Source: Allopontixanthobacter sp034376665
GTDB lineage: Bacteria > Pseudomonadota > Alphaproteobacteria > Sphingomonadales > Sphingomonadaceae
Direction of reading: 5' to 3'
NCBI RefSeq assembly: GCF_034376665.1
Contig: NZ_JAXMJI010000093.1
Span: 1 to 20,675, forward strand
DNA: 20,675 bases
In this document: in pieces, positions 14,621-20,675 of the stretch
Position numbering within the stretch: position 1 is the stretch's first letter
Layout of the letters: every line of letters starts with the position of its first letter
Program-made: the position numbers and the translations under genes
Notes under the pieces: model-generated
Told to the model about the DNA's origin: nothing
Databases searched by the model: none
The model's input: only the letters and a program-made list of their open reading frames with translations

Positions 14621-15564
14621 TCTTCATATTCCGGAAGCTTGGGGCCGCCGAGTATGGACGTTGCGCCCTGCGTTTCGATCTTCTCGGTCACCTTGCGGAG
14701 CGCCTTGCTGGTCGCCTGCAATTCACGCAAGGTCGCCTCGGCTGCGGGCAGCGTGGTTTCCGAGAGCTGCTTCGTAATCGGCCGCGTGTCCTCCAACGTA
14801 TCGGAAAGGGACTGCGCCGCGTTGCTGGCCGAGCCGAGCGTTTTGCGCAATTCCACGGCCAGGGATTGGCCTTCCTTGTTCAGCAATTGGTCGGTTGAAC
14901 CCATCACTTTCTCGAAGGCGTCGAGCGCTTCGGACGATTCGCGCAATGTTACCTGCAATTCCGCGAGTGTCCGCTGAACCTGCGGGGCGGCCTCGGCAAA
15001 TTGCGCGGTCATCTCGTTGGTGTTGCGCAATATGCCCGCGATCTGGTTCTGGTTGTCGTCCGACAGCACCGCCGTCAGCCGTTCAGTCAGGGTTGCCAGC
15101 CGTTCCAGAAGCAGCGGCGCGTTGGCGAGCAATTCGCCCAGTCCGCCGGGCTTGGGCGGAATGACCGGCACGCCTTCGGGACAGGCTGTGGTTTCGCAGG
15201 TAATCGGCGGTGCGCCCTTGCGGGCACCGTCCAGCATTATTGTCGAGACACCGGTGAAGGACCCTTGAATGGTCGCGGTTGTGCCGACCAGAATGGGCAC
15301 CGTTTCGTTGACCTTGATCCGCACGCGGACATATCCGGGATCGGATTCCCACAGGCGTATCTCGGTCACCTGACCTACGGGAACACCGGCAAACGACACT
15401 TCCGACCCGCGCGCGAGGCCGGAAACCGACTGTTTGAACAGGATGTCGTAATCATTCTGGCTTTCGCCGCTGATCCGCGAGAGCCAGACGATACCCAATG
15501 CCAGCGCGGCGATCAGCAGCAGGGTTACCGCACCGACCCAGACATGATTTGCGCGTGTTTCCAT
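14617..15564 (-). CDS. mlaD: MlaD/MCE family lipid-transport protein
   Basis: A 315-residue inner-membrane-anchored MCE protein, the periplasmic ring component that passes lipid from or to the permease. One N-terminal helix (about 8-29, VWVGAVTLLLIAALALGIVW) is followed by the MCE domain (about 38-115: YDILFKQSVSGLARGSEVSF, GVPVGQVTEIRL, TTATIQGSFTG). After a Pro-rich linker a long helical region (about 150-300, heptad-like with LLERLATLTERLTAVL and SLSDTLEDT) could form a coiled-coil needle or bridge. The extension makes it longer than E. coli MlaD (about 180 residues), closer to actinobacterial and plant MCE proteins. GGGAC lies at a suitable distance upstream. The stop overlaps the lipoprotein start. 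Confidence 0.92.
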   Translation of the reverse strand: METRANHVWVGAVTLLLIAALALGIVWLSRISGESQNDYDILFKQSVSGLARGSEVSFAGVPVGQVTEIRLWESDPGYVRVRIKVNETVPILVGTTATIQGSFTGVSTIMLDGARKGAPPITCETTACPEGVPVIPPKPGGLGELLANAPLLLERLATLTERLTAVLSDDNQNQIAGILRNTNEMTAQFAEAAPQVQRTLAELQVTLRESSEALDAFEKVMGSTDQLLNKEGQSLAVELRKTLGSASNAAQSLSDTLEDTRPITKQLSETTLPAAEATLRELQATSKALRKVTEKIETQGATSILGGPKLPEYEE

Positions 15565-15602
15565 TGCGTGTCCCTATGCCCTTGAGAATGGATCATTGTC
15601 CA

Positions 15603-16454
15603 TCATGTTGTCCGCGCCGCCTGCGCAGTTTCAGCAGACTTGGCCACTGCTCCCTGCGCGGCGCGGCCGCGCGGACCGTTGAAATATTCCTGGATCCAGG
15701 GATGATCCGTCGCCAGCAGCTCCGGGATGGTGCCCACGGCAATCACCCGCTTATCCGCCAGCACCGCAACCCGGTCGCAAATGGCATAGAGCGTATCCAG
15801 ATCGTGGGTGATCAGAAACACGGTCAGCCCCAGCGTTTGTTGCAGTTCGCGAGTCAGGCGATCGAATTTGTCGGCTCCGATCGGGTCGAGCCCGGCGGTC
15901 GGTTCGTCCAGAAACAGCAGTTCGGGATCGAGCGCCAGTGCGCGGGCAAGGCCGGCGCGCTTGCGCATCCCGCCGGACAGTTCGGAGGGATACTTATCGA
16001 CTGCGTCCTCCGGCAGACCGGACAGGATGACCTTGTAGCGGGCGATTTCGTTGAGCAGTTGCGCGCTGATTTCGGGATAGAACTGCTTGATCGGCACCTG
16101 CACGTTTTCGCCCACCGTGAGGGTGGAAAACAGCGCGCCTCCCTGGAACAGCACACCCCAGCGATTGCGGGCGCGGATGTCCTCGTCGGATTCAGCTTCG
16201 GTGATCGACCGGCCGAACACGTCGATGTCTCCTTCATCGGGACGCTGCAGCCCGATGATCGACCGCATCAGCACGGATTTGCCGGTGCCGGAGCCGCCAA
16301 CCACGCCCAGGATTTCCCCATTACGGACCTTCAGGTCCAGATTGTCGTGCACCGTTTGCTCGCCGAACCGGTTGACCAGACCTTCGACCACAATAGGAAA
16401 TTCCCCGCGGAACCGTTCGTGACGGCCGAGAGCCCTTGGTTCTTCTTCGTTCAT
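15603..16454 (-). CDS. mlaF: ABC transporter ATP-binding protein MlaF
   Basis: A 283-residue ATPase that drives the MCE lipid transporter from the cytoplasm. It has all motifs: Walker A GGSGTGKS (53-60), Q-loop Gln104 (VLFQGGALFS), signature LSGGMRKR (159-166), Walker B LLFLDE (179-184), D-loop TAGLDP and switch His217. The signature with MRKR, together with FQGGALFSTLTVGENV, is typical of the MlaF/Ttg2A family. A ~30-residue tail after the core (GPRGRAAQGAVAKSAE...) may pack on the partner ATPase, as seen in MlaF. Its start overlaps the mlaE stop by 4 nt, and mlaD follows after 38 bases. Confidence 0.95.
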   Translation of the reverse strand: MNEEEPRALGRHERFRGEFPIVVEGLVNRFGEQTVHDNLDLKVRNGEILGVVGGSGTGKSVLMRSIIGLQRPDEGDIDVFGRSITEAESDEDIRARNRWGVLFQGGALFSTLTVGENVQVPIKQFYPEISAQLLNEIARYKVILSGLPEDAVDKYPSELSGGMRKRAGLARALALDPELLFLDEPTAGLDPIGADKFDRLTRELQQTLGLTVFLITHDLDTLYAICDRVAVLADKRVIAVGTIPELLATDHPWIQEYFNGPRGRAAQGAVAKSAETAQAARTT

Positions 16455-17575
16455 GCCCAGCCAATCTCGGTAAAGAACACTGCGAAGAAGGCATCAAGCA
16501 CGATCACCATGAAAATCGCCTGGACCACGGCCTTGGTCGTGCGCAGGCCGACCTGTTCGGAATTTCCGGACACCTGCATACCCTGGTAGCAGCCGGCAAC
16601 CGCCACGATCAGCCCGAACACCGGCGCTTTGATCATCCCGACATAGAGATCGTACATCGGCACAACTTCCTGAATCCGCGACAGGAATGTGAAGAAAGGA
16701 ATGTCCAGCGAGATGCTCGCGATGAAGGCCCCGCCGATTATGCCCATGCAGGCGGCGTAGAAACCCAGCAATGGCAGCATCAGCACCGCGGCCAGGATTC
16801 GCGGGATGACCAGCGCCTCGATCGGGGAAATGCCGATCGTGCGCATCGCATCGACCTCCTCGGTCAGCTTCATCGTCCCGATCTGCGCGGCGAAGGCCGA
16901 CCCCGACCGGCCGGCGACCATGATCGCGGTCATCAGCACACCCAATTCGCGCAGGGTGAGCCGCCCGGTCAGGTTGATCGTGTAGATTTCCGCGCCGAAT
17001 TGCTGAAGCTGCACCGCGCCCTGCTGGGCCACCACGATACCGATCAGGAAACTCATCAGGCCGATGATCCCGAGTGCGCTTACTCCGACCAGTTCCAATT
17101 GATGCACGAAGGCCTTGACCCGGAAACGGCCGGGATGGCGCAGGAGCGAGCCGAAACCGGCAATAACCTCCCCAAGAAATCCCACCAGGCCGAAAACACC
17201 AACGCCGAAGTCGACCACTCCTTCGCCGATGGCGCGCGGAACACGGGTCATCAACCCTTCTCGCGGAGCGCGGACGGCCGCCGCGTCCGCGCTGTCACCC
17301 AGCGCCTTGATCAGGCGCTCGGCACGGCTGCTGGCACCGACAATGCGCGCATTGTGCCGCTCGGATAGCTGGCGGGCGGTCCACGCCCCTACCGTGTCGA
17401 TTTCGGTAACGCCCGACAGATCGATCTCGTCCGGCGAAGTGGCGATCTTGCGCAGTCTGCGGTCAACCAGCCCGATGGTGGAGATCAAATAGGGGCCGGT
17501 CAACACCAGGCGGGGCGGCCCATCGCCGCTTTCGTCCAGGTGAAACTCTGCCGGTGAAGTGGCCGATGAACTCAT
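16451..17575 (-). CDS. mlaE: MlaE family ABC permease with N-terminal STAS domain
   Basis: A 374-residue permease of the MCE lipid transporter. Residues about 20-105 form a STAS domain resembling MlaB, with the diagnostic stretch IDLSGVTEIDTVGAW (51-65). Residues about 120-374 are the MlaE permease core, with an amphipathic interfacial helix (VGVFGLVGFLGEVIAGFGSL), then the conserved VGVSALGIIGLMSFLIGIVV, ELGVLMTAIMVAGRSGSAFA, TMKLTEEVDAMRTIGISPIE and the last helix FMVIVLDAFFAVFF. The fusion replaces a separate MlaB, and no mlaB or mlaC gene is present here. It is the first gene of the operon, and its ribosome binding site is weak. It diverges from valS across 120 bases. Confidence 0.94.
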   Translation of the reverse strand: MSSSATSPAEFHLDESGDGPPRLVLTGPYLISTIGLVDRRLRKIATSPDEIDLSGVTEIDTVGAWTARQLSERHNARIVGASSRAERLIKALGDSADAAAVRAPREGLMTRVPRAIGEGVVDFGVGVFGLVGFLGEVIAGFGSLLRHPGRFRVKAFVHQLELVGVSALGIIGLMSFLIGIVVAQQGAVQLQQFGAEIYTINLTGRLTLRELGVLMTAIMVAGRSGSAFAAQIGTMKLTEEVDAMRTIGISPIEALVIPRILAAVLMLPLLGFYAACMGIIGGAFIASISLDIPFFTFLSRIQEVVPMYDLYVGMIKAPVFGLIVAVAGCYQGMQVSGNSEQVGLRTTKAVVQAIFMVIVLDAFFAVFFTEIGWA

Positions 17576-17695
17576 AAGCGGCAGCTATGATGGCAAAAAT
17601 CCGCTTCGACAAGCAGCTTGCTGTCGATTGCGGTGATCCAACCGCGCTCATCATCGTTGCTTCCGGTCGGCCTCGCTGGCAAAGGCAGCGGCGAT
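17576..17695. other. Divergent promoter region of the mla operon and valS
   Basis: These 120 bases separate the starts of mlaE (leftward) and valS (rightward) and must carry both promoters. I see no clear -35/-10 pair, no T-box-like leader and no terminator. Confidence 0.45.
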
Positions 17696-20524
17696 ATGAC
17701 CAGCGAACTTTCAAAGACCTTCGACCCGGCCGCAATCGAACAGCGGTGGTATCAGCATTGGGAAGATAATGGCCTGTTCCGGCCCGATCGCCCGGATGCG
17801 GAAGCCTATACCATCGTCAACCCGCCGCCTAATGTGACCGGATCGCTGCATATCGGGCATGCGCTGGACAACACGTTGCAGGACATCATGATCCGCTACG
17901 AACGGCTGCGCGGCAAGGATGCGCTGTGGGTGGTCGGCACCGACCACGCCGGGATCGCGACGCAAATGGTGGTGGAACGCCAGCTTGAAGCCGCGCAGGA
18001 CAAGCGGACCAATTACAGCCGCGAGGATTTTATCGCCAAGGTCTGGCAATGGAAGGAAGAAAGCGGCGGGACAATCACCCGCCAGCTGCGGCGGCTGGGC
18101 TGTTCGATGGACTGGTCGCGCGAGCAGTTCACCATGGATCCGCATTTTTCGGACGCGGTGATGAAGGTCTTCGTCGATCTGTATAATGACGGGCTGATTT
18201 ACCGCGACAAACGGCTGGTCAATTGGGACCCCAAGCTCAAGACCGCGATCTCCGATCTCGAGGTGGAAACGCAGGAGATCAAGGGCAGTTTCTGGCATTT
18301 CCGCTATCCTCTGGCGGATGGTGTGAAGCTGGCCAATGGCCGCGATTACATCCAGGTTGCGACCACTCGGCCTGAAACCATGCTGGCGGACATGGCGGTG
18401 GCGGTGCATCCCACGGACGAACGTTATGCCAGCGTGGTCGGAAAATTCGTCACCCTGCCGATCACCGGGCGGCGCATCCCGATCCTGGCCGACGAACACG
18501 CCGATCCCGAACTCGGCAGCGGCGCGGTGAAGATCACTCCGGGCCATGATTTCAACGATTTCGAGGTGGGCAAGCGGGCGGGCTTCGCACCGGGCGAAAT
18601 GCTCAACATGCTCGATGCGGAGGCCAATGTCTCCCAGACCTCCGACGGGCTGATTCCGGACGAATTCCTAGGTCTCCACCGGTTCCGCAAGGACAAGGTG
18701 GACGGCGCGCGCGAATTGGTGGTGCAGCGGCTGAAGGAACAGGGCTTCCTGATCCCCCACGTCACCGAACAGGACGGAGAGCGCACCGAACACGACGCGG
18801 AACCGCGCACGATCCAGACCCCGTTCGGCGACCGCGGCGGCGTGGTGATCGAACCCTGGCTGACCGACCAATGGTATGTCGATGCAGCGCAGCTGGCGAA
18901 AAAGCCGATCGAGGCGGTCAAGAGCGGCGAAGTCGAGATCGTCCCGAAAAGCTGGGAAAAGACCTTCTTCAACTGGATGGAGAATATCCAGCCATGGTGC
19001 GTATCGCGCCAGCTGTGGTGGGGGCACCGGATTCCGGCGTGGTTCAATGCGGACGGGGAAATCTTCGTCGCCTTGACCGAAGAAGCTGCGCAAGCGAAAG
19101 CTGACCCCGATGCAGTCCTGACACGCGACAACGACGTCCTCGACACATGGTTCTCCTCCGCGTTGTGGCCTTTCGCCACGCTCGGCTGGCCGAACGATCC
19201 TCCCCAGCATGGGGTGGGGGACCATGCGCAGCATGGTGGAGGGGCAGGTTCGGTTGGGCGCGAGGTGCCCCTCCACCTCCCTTCGGGCGGTCCCCCTCCC
19301 CGTTCCGGGGAGGATTTGCTCGCCAAACATTACCCCAACAATCTGCTCATTTCCGGCTTCGACATCCTGTTTTTCTGGGATGCGCGGATGATGATGATGG
19401 GGCGGCATCTGACGGGACAGAACCCGTGGCCGCGGCTTTATCTGCACGGGCTGGTGCGCGCGGCCGACGGGCAGAAAATGTCCAAATCCAAGGGCAATGT
19501 GGTCGATCCGCTCGGCCTGATCGAGCAATATGGCGCGGACGCGCTGCGGTTCTTCATGGCGGCGATGGAAAGCCAGGGCCGCGACATCAAGATGGACGAC
19601 CGGCGGGTCGAGGGATACCGCAACTTCGCCACCAAATTGTGGAACGCTACCCGGTTCTGCCAAGCCAATGGCATCGCCGCCTCGACCACGCTGGAAGCCC
19701 CGGCAGCCACCAGCGCGGTCAACCGCTGGATCATCGGCGAGGTGGTCGAAACGCAGGCGAAACTCGATCAGGCGCTGGCCGATCTGCGCTTCGATACGGC
19801 GGCGGGCACCATCTATCACTTCGTATGGGACAATTTCTGCGACTGGTACATCGAACTCATCAAACCCGGCTTGGGGGCAAATTTCGACGCGGAAACCAAG
19901 GCGGTTGCCGGATGGGTGCTCGACCAGATCCTGGTCATGCTCCACCCCTTCATGCCGTTCGTGACCGAGGAATTGTGGAGCAAGCAGGGCGACCGGGCGG
20001 ATTATCCGCTGATTACCGCGAAATGGCCGGAACCCCGCGCGAAAGTGGATGCAGCGGCGAAAGCCGAAGTCGAATGGCTGATCGCGCTCACCAGCGCAAT
20101 GAGGGCCGCCAAGAACGAACTCGGCATTCCGCCGGGCACAAAGCTGGAAGCCTATCTGGCGGACCCGTCGGACGCGGCAAAAACCGTAATCGCGGGCAAC
20201 CAGTCAGCGATCGAACGCATTGCCCGGATCAGCGCGGTCCATTTCGAAGCAGCGCCCGATGGCGCGGCGATGCAGATCGGCGTCGGCGCAGACAGTTTCG
20301 TGGTTCCGCTGGCAGGGCTGGTCGATATCGAGGCCGAGAAGTCCCGCCTGACCAAGGCACTGGAAGTGTCCGCCAAGGAAGCGAAGTCACTCGAAGGGCG
20401 CCTATCCAACGCCAATTTCGTTGATCGCGCAAAACCCGAAGCGGTCGAGAAGGCCAAGGCCGACTTCGCGCATCACAGCGCGGAGGTCGAGCGGTTGACG
20501 GCGGCGCTGGAGCGGTTGGGGTGA
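17696..20524 (+). CDS. valS: Valyl-tRNA synthetase carrying an in-frame palindromic-element insert
   Basis: A 942-residue class Ia enzyme that charges tRNA(Val) and edits misactivated threonine. The HIGH motif is HIGH (52-55, in PPPNVTGSLHIGH) and the KMSKS loop is KMSKS (594-598). The CP1 editing domain (about 190-340) has TTRPETMLADMAVAVHP. The anticodon-binding domain follows KMSKS, and a C-terminal coiled-coil arm (about 875-942) contains DIEAEKSRLTKALE and NFVDRAKPEAVEKAKADF. The start is MTSELSKTF at 17696; the open frame to 17618 adds 26 residues unlike the family. Odd: residues about 501-540 (between WPFATLGWPN and LLAKHYPN) are encoded by a palindromic repeat and are Gly/Pro/His-rich. 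The catalytic motifs and reading frame are intact, so the gene should be functional. Confidence 0.96.
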   Translation: MTSELSKTFDPAAIEQRWYQHWEDNGLFRPDRPDAEAYTIVNPPPNVTGSLHIGHALDNTLQDIMIRYERLRGKDALWVVGTDHAGIATQMVVERQLEAAQDKRTNYSREDFIAKVWQWKEESGGTITRQLRRLGCSMDWSREQFTMDPHFSDAVMKVFVDLYNDGLIYRDKRLVNWDPKLKTAISDLEVETQEIKGSFWHFRYPLADGVKLANGRDYIQVATTRPETMLADMAVAVHPTDERYASVVGKFVTLPITGRRIPILADEHADPELGSGAVKITPGHDFNDFEVGKRAGFAPGEMLNMLDAEANVSQTSDGLIPDEFLGLHRFRKDKVDGARELVVQRLKEQGFLIPHVTEQDGERTEHDAEPRTIQTPFGDRGGVVIEPWLTDQWYVDAAQLAKKPIEAVKSGEVEIVPKSWEKTFFNWMENIQPWCVSRQLWWGHRIPAWFNADGEIFVALTEEAAQAKADPDAVLTRDNDVLDTWFSSALWPFATLGWPNDPPQHGVGDHAQHGGGAGSVGREVPLHLPSGGPPPRSGEDLLAKHYPNNLLISGFDILFFWDARMMMMGRHLTGQNPWPRLYLHGLVRAADGQKMSKSKGNVVDPLGLIEQYGADALRFFMAAMESQGRDIKMDDRRVEGYRNFATKLWNATRFCQANGIAASTTLEAPAATSAVNRWIIGEVVETQAKLDQALADLRFDTAAGTIYHFVWDNFCDWYIELIKPGLGANFDAETKAVAGWVLDQILVMLHPFMPFVTEELWSKQGDRADYPLITAKWPEPRAKVDAAAKAEVEWLIALTSAMRAAKNELGIPPGTKLEAYLADPSDAAKTVIAGNQSAIERIARISAVHFEAAPDGAAMQIGVGADSFVVPLAGLVDIEAEKSRLTKALEVSAKEAKSLEGRLSNANFVDRAKPEAVEKAKADFAHHSAEVERLTAALERLG
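19196..19317 (+). repeat. Palindromic element copy A, embedded in valS
   Basis: A 122-base element lying wholly inside the valS reading frame. Its ends are complementary (GATCCTCCCC on the left, GGGGAGGATTT on the right). Inside are an ACCATG-cgcag-CATGGT hairpin (19221-19237), a perfect 12-bp central stem (19235-19246 with 19266-19277, 19-base loop) and CCTCCCC-gttcc-GGGGAGG (19296-19314). It shares 31 identical bases in the left arm and 39 in the right arm with copy B, while the central loop is unrelated. No stop codon occurs in the valS frame. Confidence 0.93.
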
Positions 20525-20525
20525 T

Positions 20526-20642
20526 GATCCTCCCCAAACTGGGGAGGGGGACCATGCGCAGCATGGTGGAGGGGCACACTCCCAAAATGTGCCCCCTCCA
20601 CCCCCCTTCGGGCGGTCCCCCTCCCCGTTCCGGGGAGGATTT
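20526..20642 (+). repeat. Palindromic element copy B, directly after the valS stop
   Basis: A 117-base copy of the element found inside valS, in the same orientation, beginning one base after TGA 20522-20524. It is the better palindrome: CCTCCCC-aaact-GGGGAGG at the left end, ACCATG-cgcag-CATGGT, a central stem GGTGGAGGGGCACA/TGTGCCCCCTCCACC with one bulged base, CCC-ttc-GGG, and CCTCCCC-gttcc-GGGGAGG at the right end. It may fold into a cloverleaf or cruciform and shield the valS mRNA 3' end. No T-run follows, so it is not a standard terminator. Confidence 0.93.
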
Positions 20643-20643
20643 C

Positions 20644-20675
20644 ATGTTAACCCTCGCCGCCACGTCCCCGGGGGA
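20644..20675 (+). CDS. Possible start of a gene running off the right edge
   Basis: An ATG at 20644 opens a frame (MLTLAATSPG) that runs to the window edge without a stop. It is preceded by GGGGAGG from the right end of palindromic element B, 6 bases upstream, a very good ribosome binding site. Only ten codons are visible, so this may be chance. Confidence 0.2.
   Translation, partial: MLTLAATSPG

Noticed and set aside
17618..17695. N-terminal extension of valS by 26 codons
   Set aside because: The added residues do not resemble the ValRS N-terminus, which begins just before KTFDPAAIEQRWYQ.
19196..19317. valS insert as a sequencing error, assembly duplication or disabling mutation
   Set aside because: The frame is open throughout, the flanking catalytic motifs are intact, and copies A and B differ in length and central sequence, so one is not an artefactual copy of the other.
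18668..19945. 425-codon minus-strand open frame opposite valS
   Set aside because: Shadow of a clearly identified synthetase; His/Arg/Gly-rich with no domain.
20526..20642. Element copy B as an intrinsic terminator for valS
   Set aside because: The hairpins are strong, but only three T residues follow before the next ATG, and the same structure inside valS clearly does not stop expression of the gene; an attenuating role cannot be excluded.
1..20675. CRISPR arrays, insertion sequences, prophage, toxin-antitoxin or defence genes, tRNA genes
   Set aside because: No regularly spaced repeats, transposase or integrase motifs, defence-type domains or tRNA-like folds were visible in any gap or frame.

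Overview
The window is a GC-rich, gene-dense bacterial chromosome segment. It holds 16 complete protein-coding genes, one gene tail at the left edge, and possibly one gene head at the right edge. An ATP12-type F1-ATPase chaperone gene, a STAS-fused MlaE permease, a gatCAB operon and 'VIPAKAGI'-type palindromic repeats suggest an alphaproteobacterium, most likely of the Sphingomonadales (Erythrobacter/Altererythrobacter-like). The lineage is inferred from gene content and repeat style, not from a search. There is no phage, plasmid, CRISPR array, rRNA or tRNA in the window, and no gene-free stretch longer than 300 bases.

Left part (1-4307): the tail of an unidentified gene, then a tandem M16 zinc metalloprotease lipoprotein and a small downstream protein closed by a clear intrinsic terminator. 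Next comes an AT-richer, four-helix membrane protein of unknown function on the minus strand, with a 12-bp tandem duplication just upstream of its ribosome binding site.

Minus-strand block (4308-10449, genes read right to left): rpsU (ribosomal protein S21) with its terminator, a membrane-anchored FKBP prolyl isomerase with a glutamine-rich tail, a DUF4153-like membrane protein, and gatC-gatA-gatB, which makes the tRNA-dependent Asp/Glu amidotransferase. gatC and gatA overlap. A two-hairpin REP doublet separates gatA from gatB.

Plus-strand block (10687-13953): crcB (fluoride channel), an RluA-type pseudouridine synthase with a long basic tail, a HAD phosphatase, a 69-residue membrane protein and an ATP12 chaperone. 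Three of the four junctions are 4-nt start/stop overlaps, so this is a compact operon. It ends one base from the stop of the converging gene.

Minus-strand block (13955-17575): a lipid-transport ABC operon of STAS-MlaE permease, MlaF ATPase, MlaD/MCE substrate-binding protein and a PqiC-like outer-membrane lipoprotein. It probably moves phospholipid between the inner and outer membranes.

Right end (17696-20675): valS (valyl-tRNA synthetase). The most notable feature of the window is here. A ~120-bp multi-hairpin palindromic element (19196-19317) is embedded in frame in the valS coding sequence and adds about 40 residues to the enzyme. A second copy in the same orientation (20526-20642) starts one base after the valS stop codon. 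This resembles the protein-invading palindromic elements known from Rickettsia, but the sequence looks unrelated.
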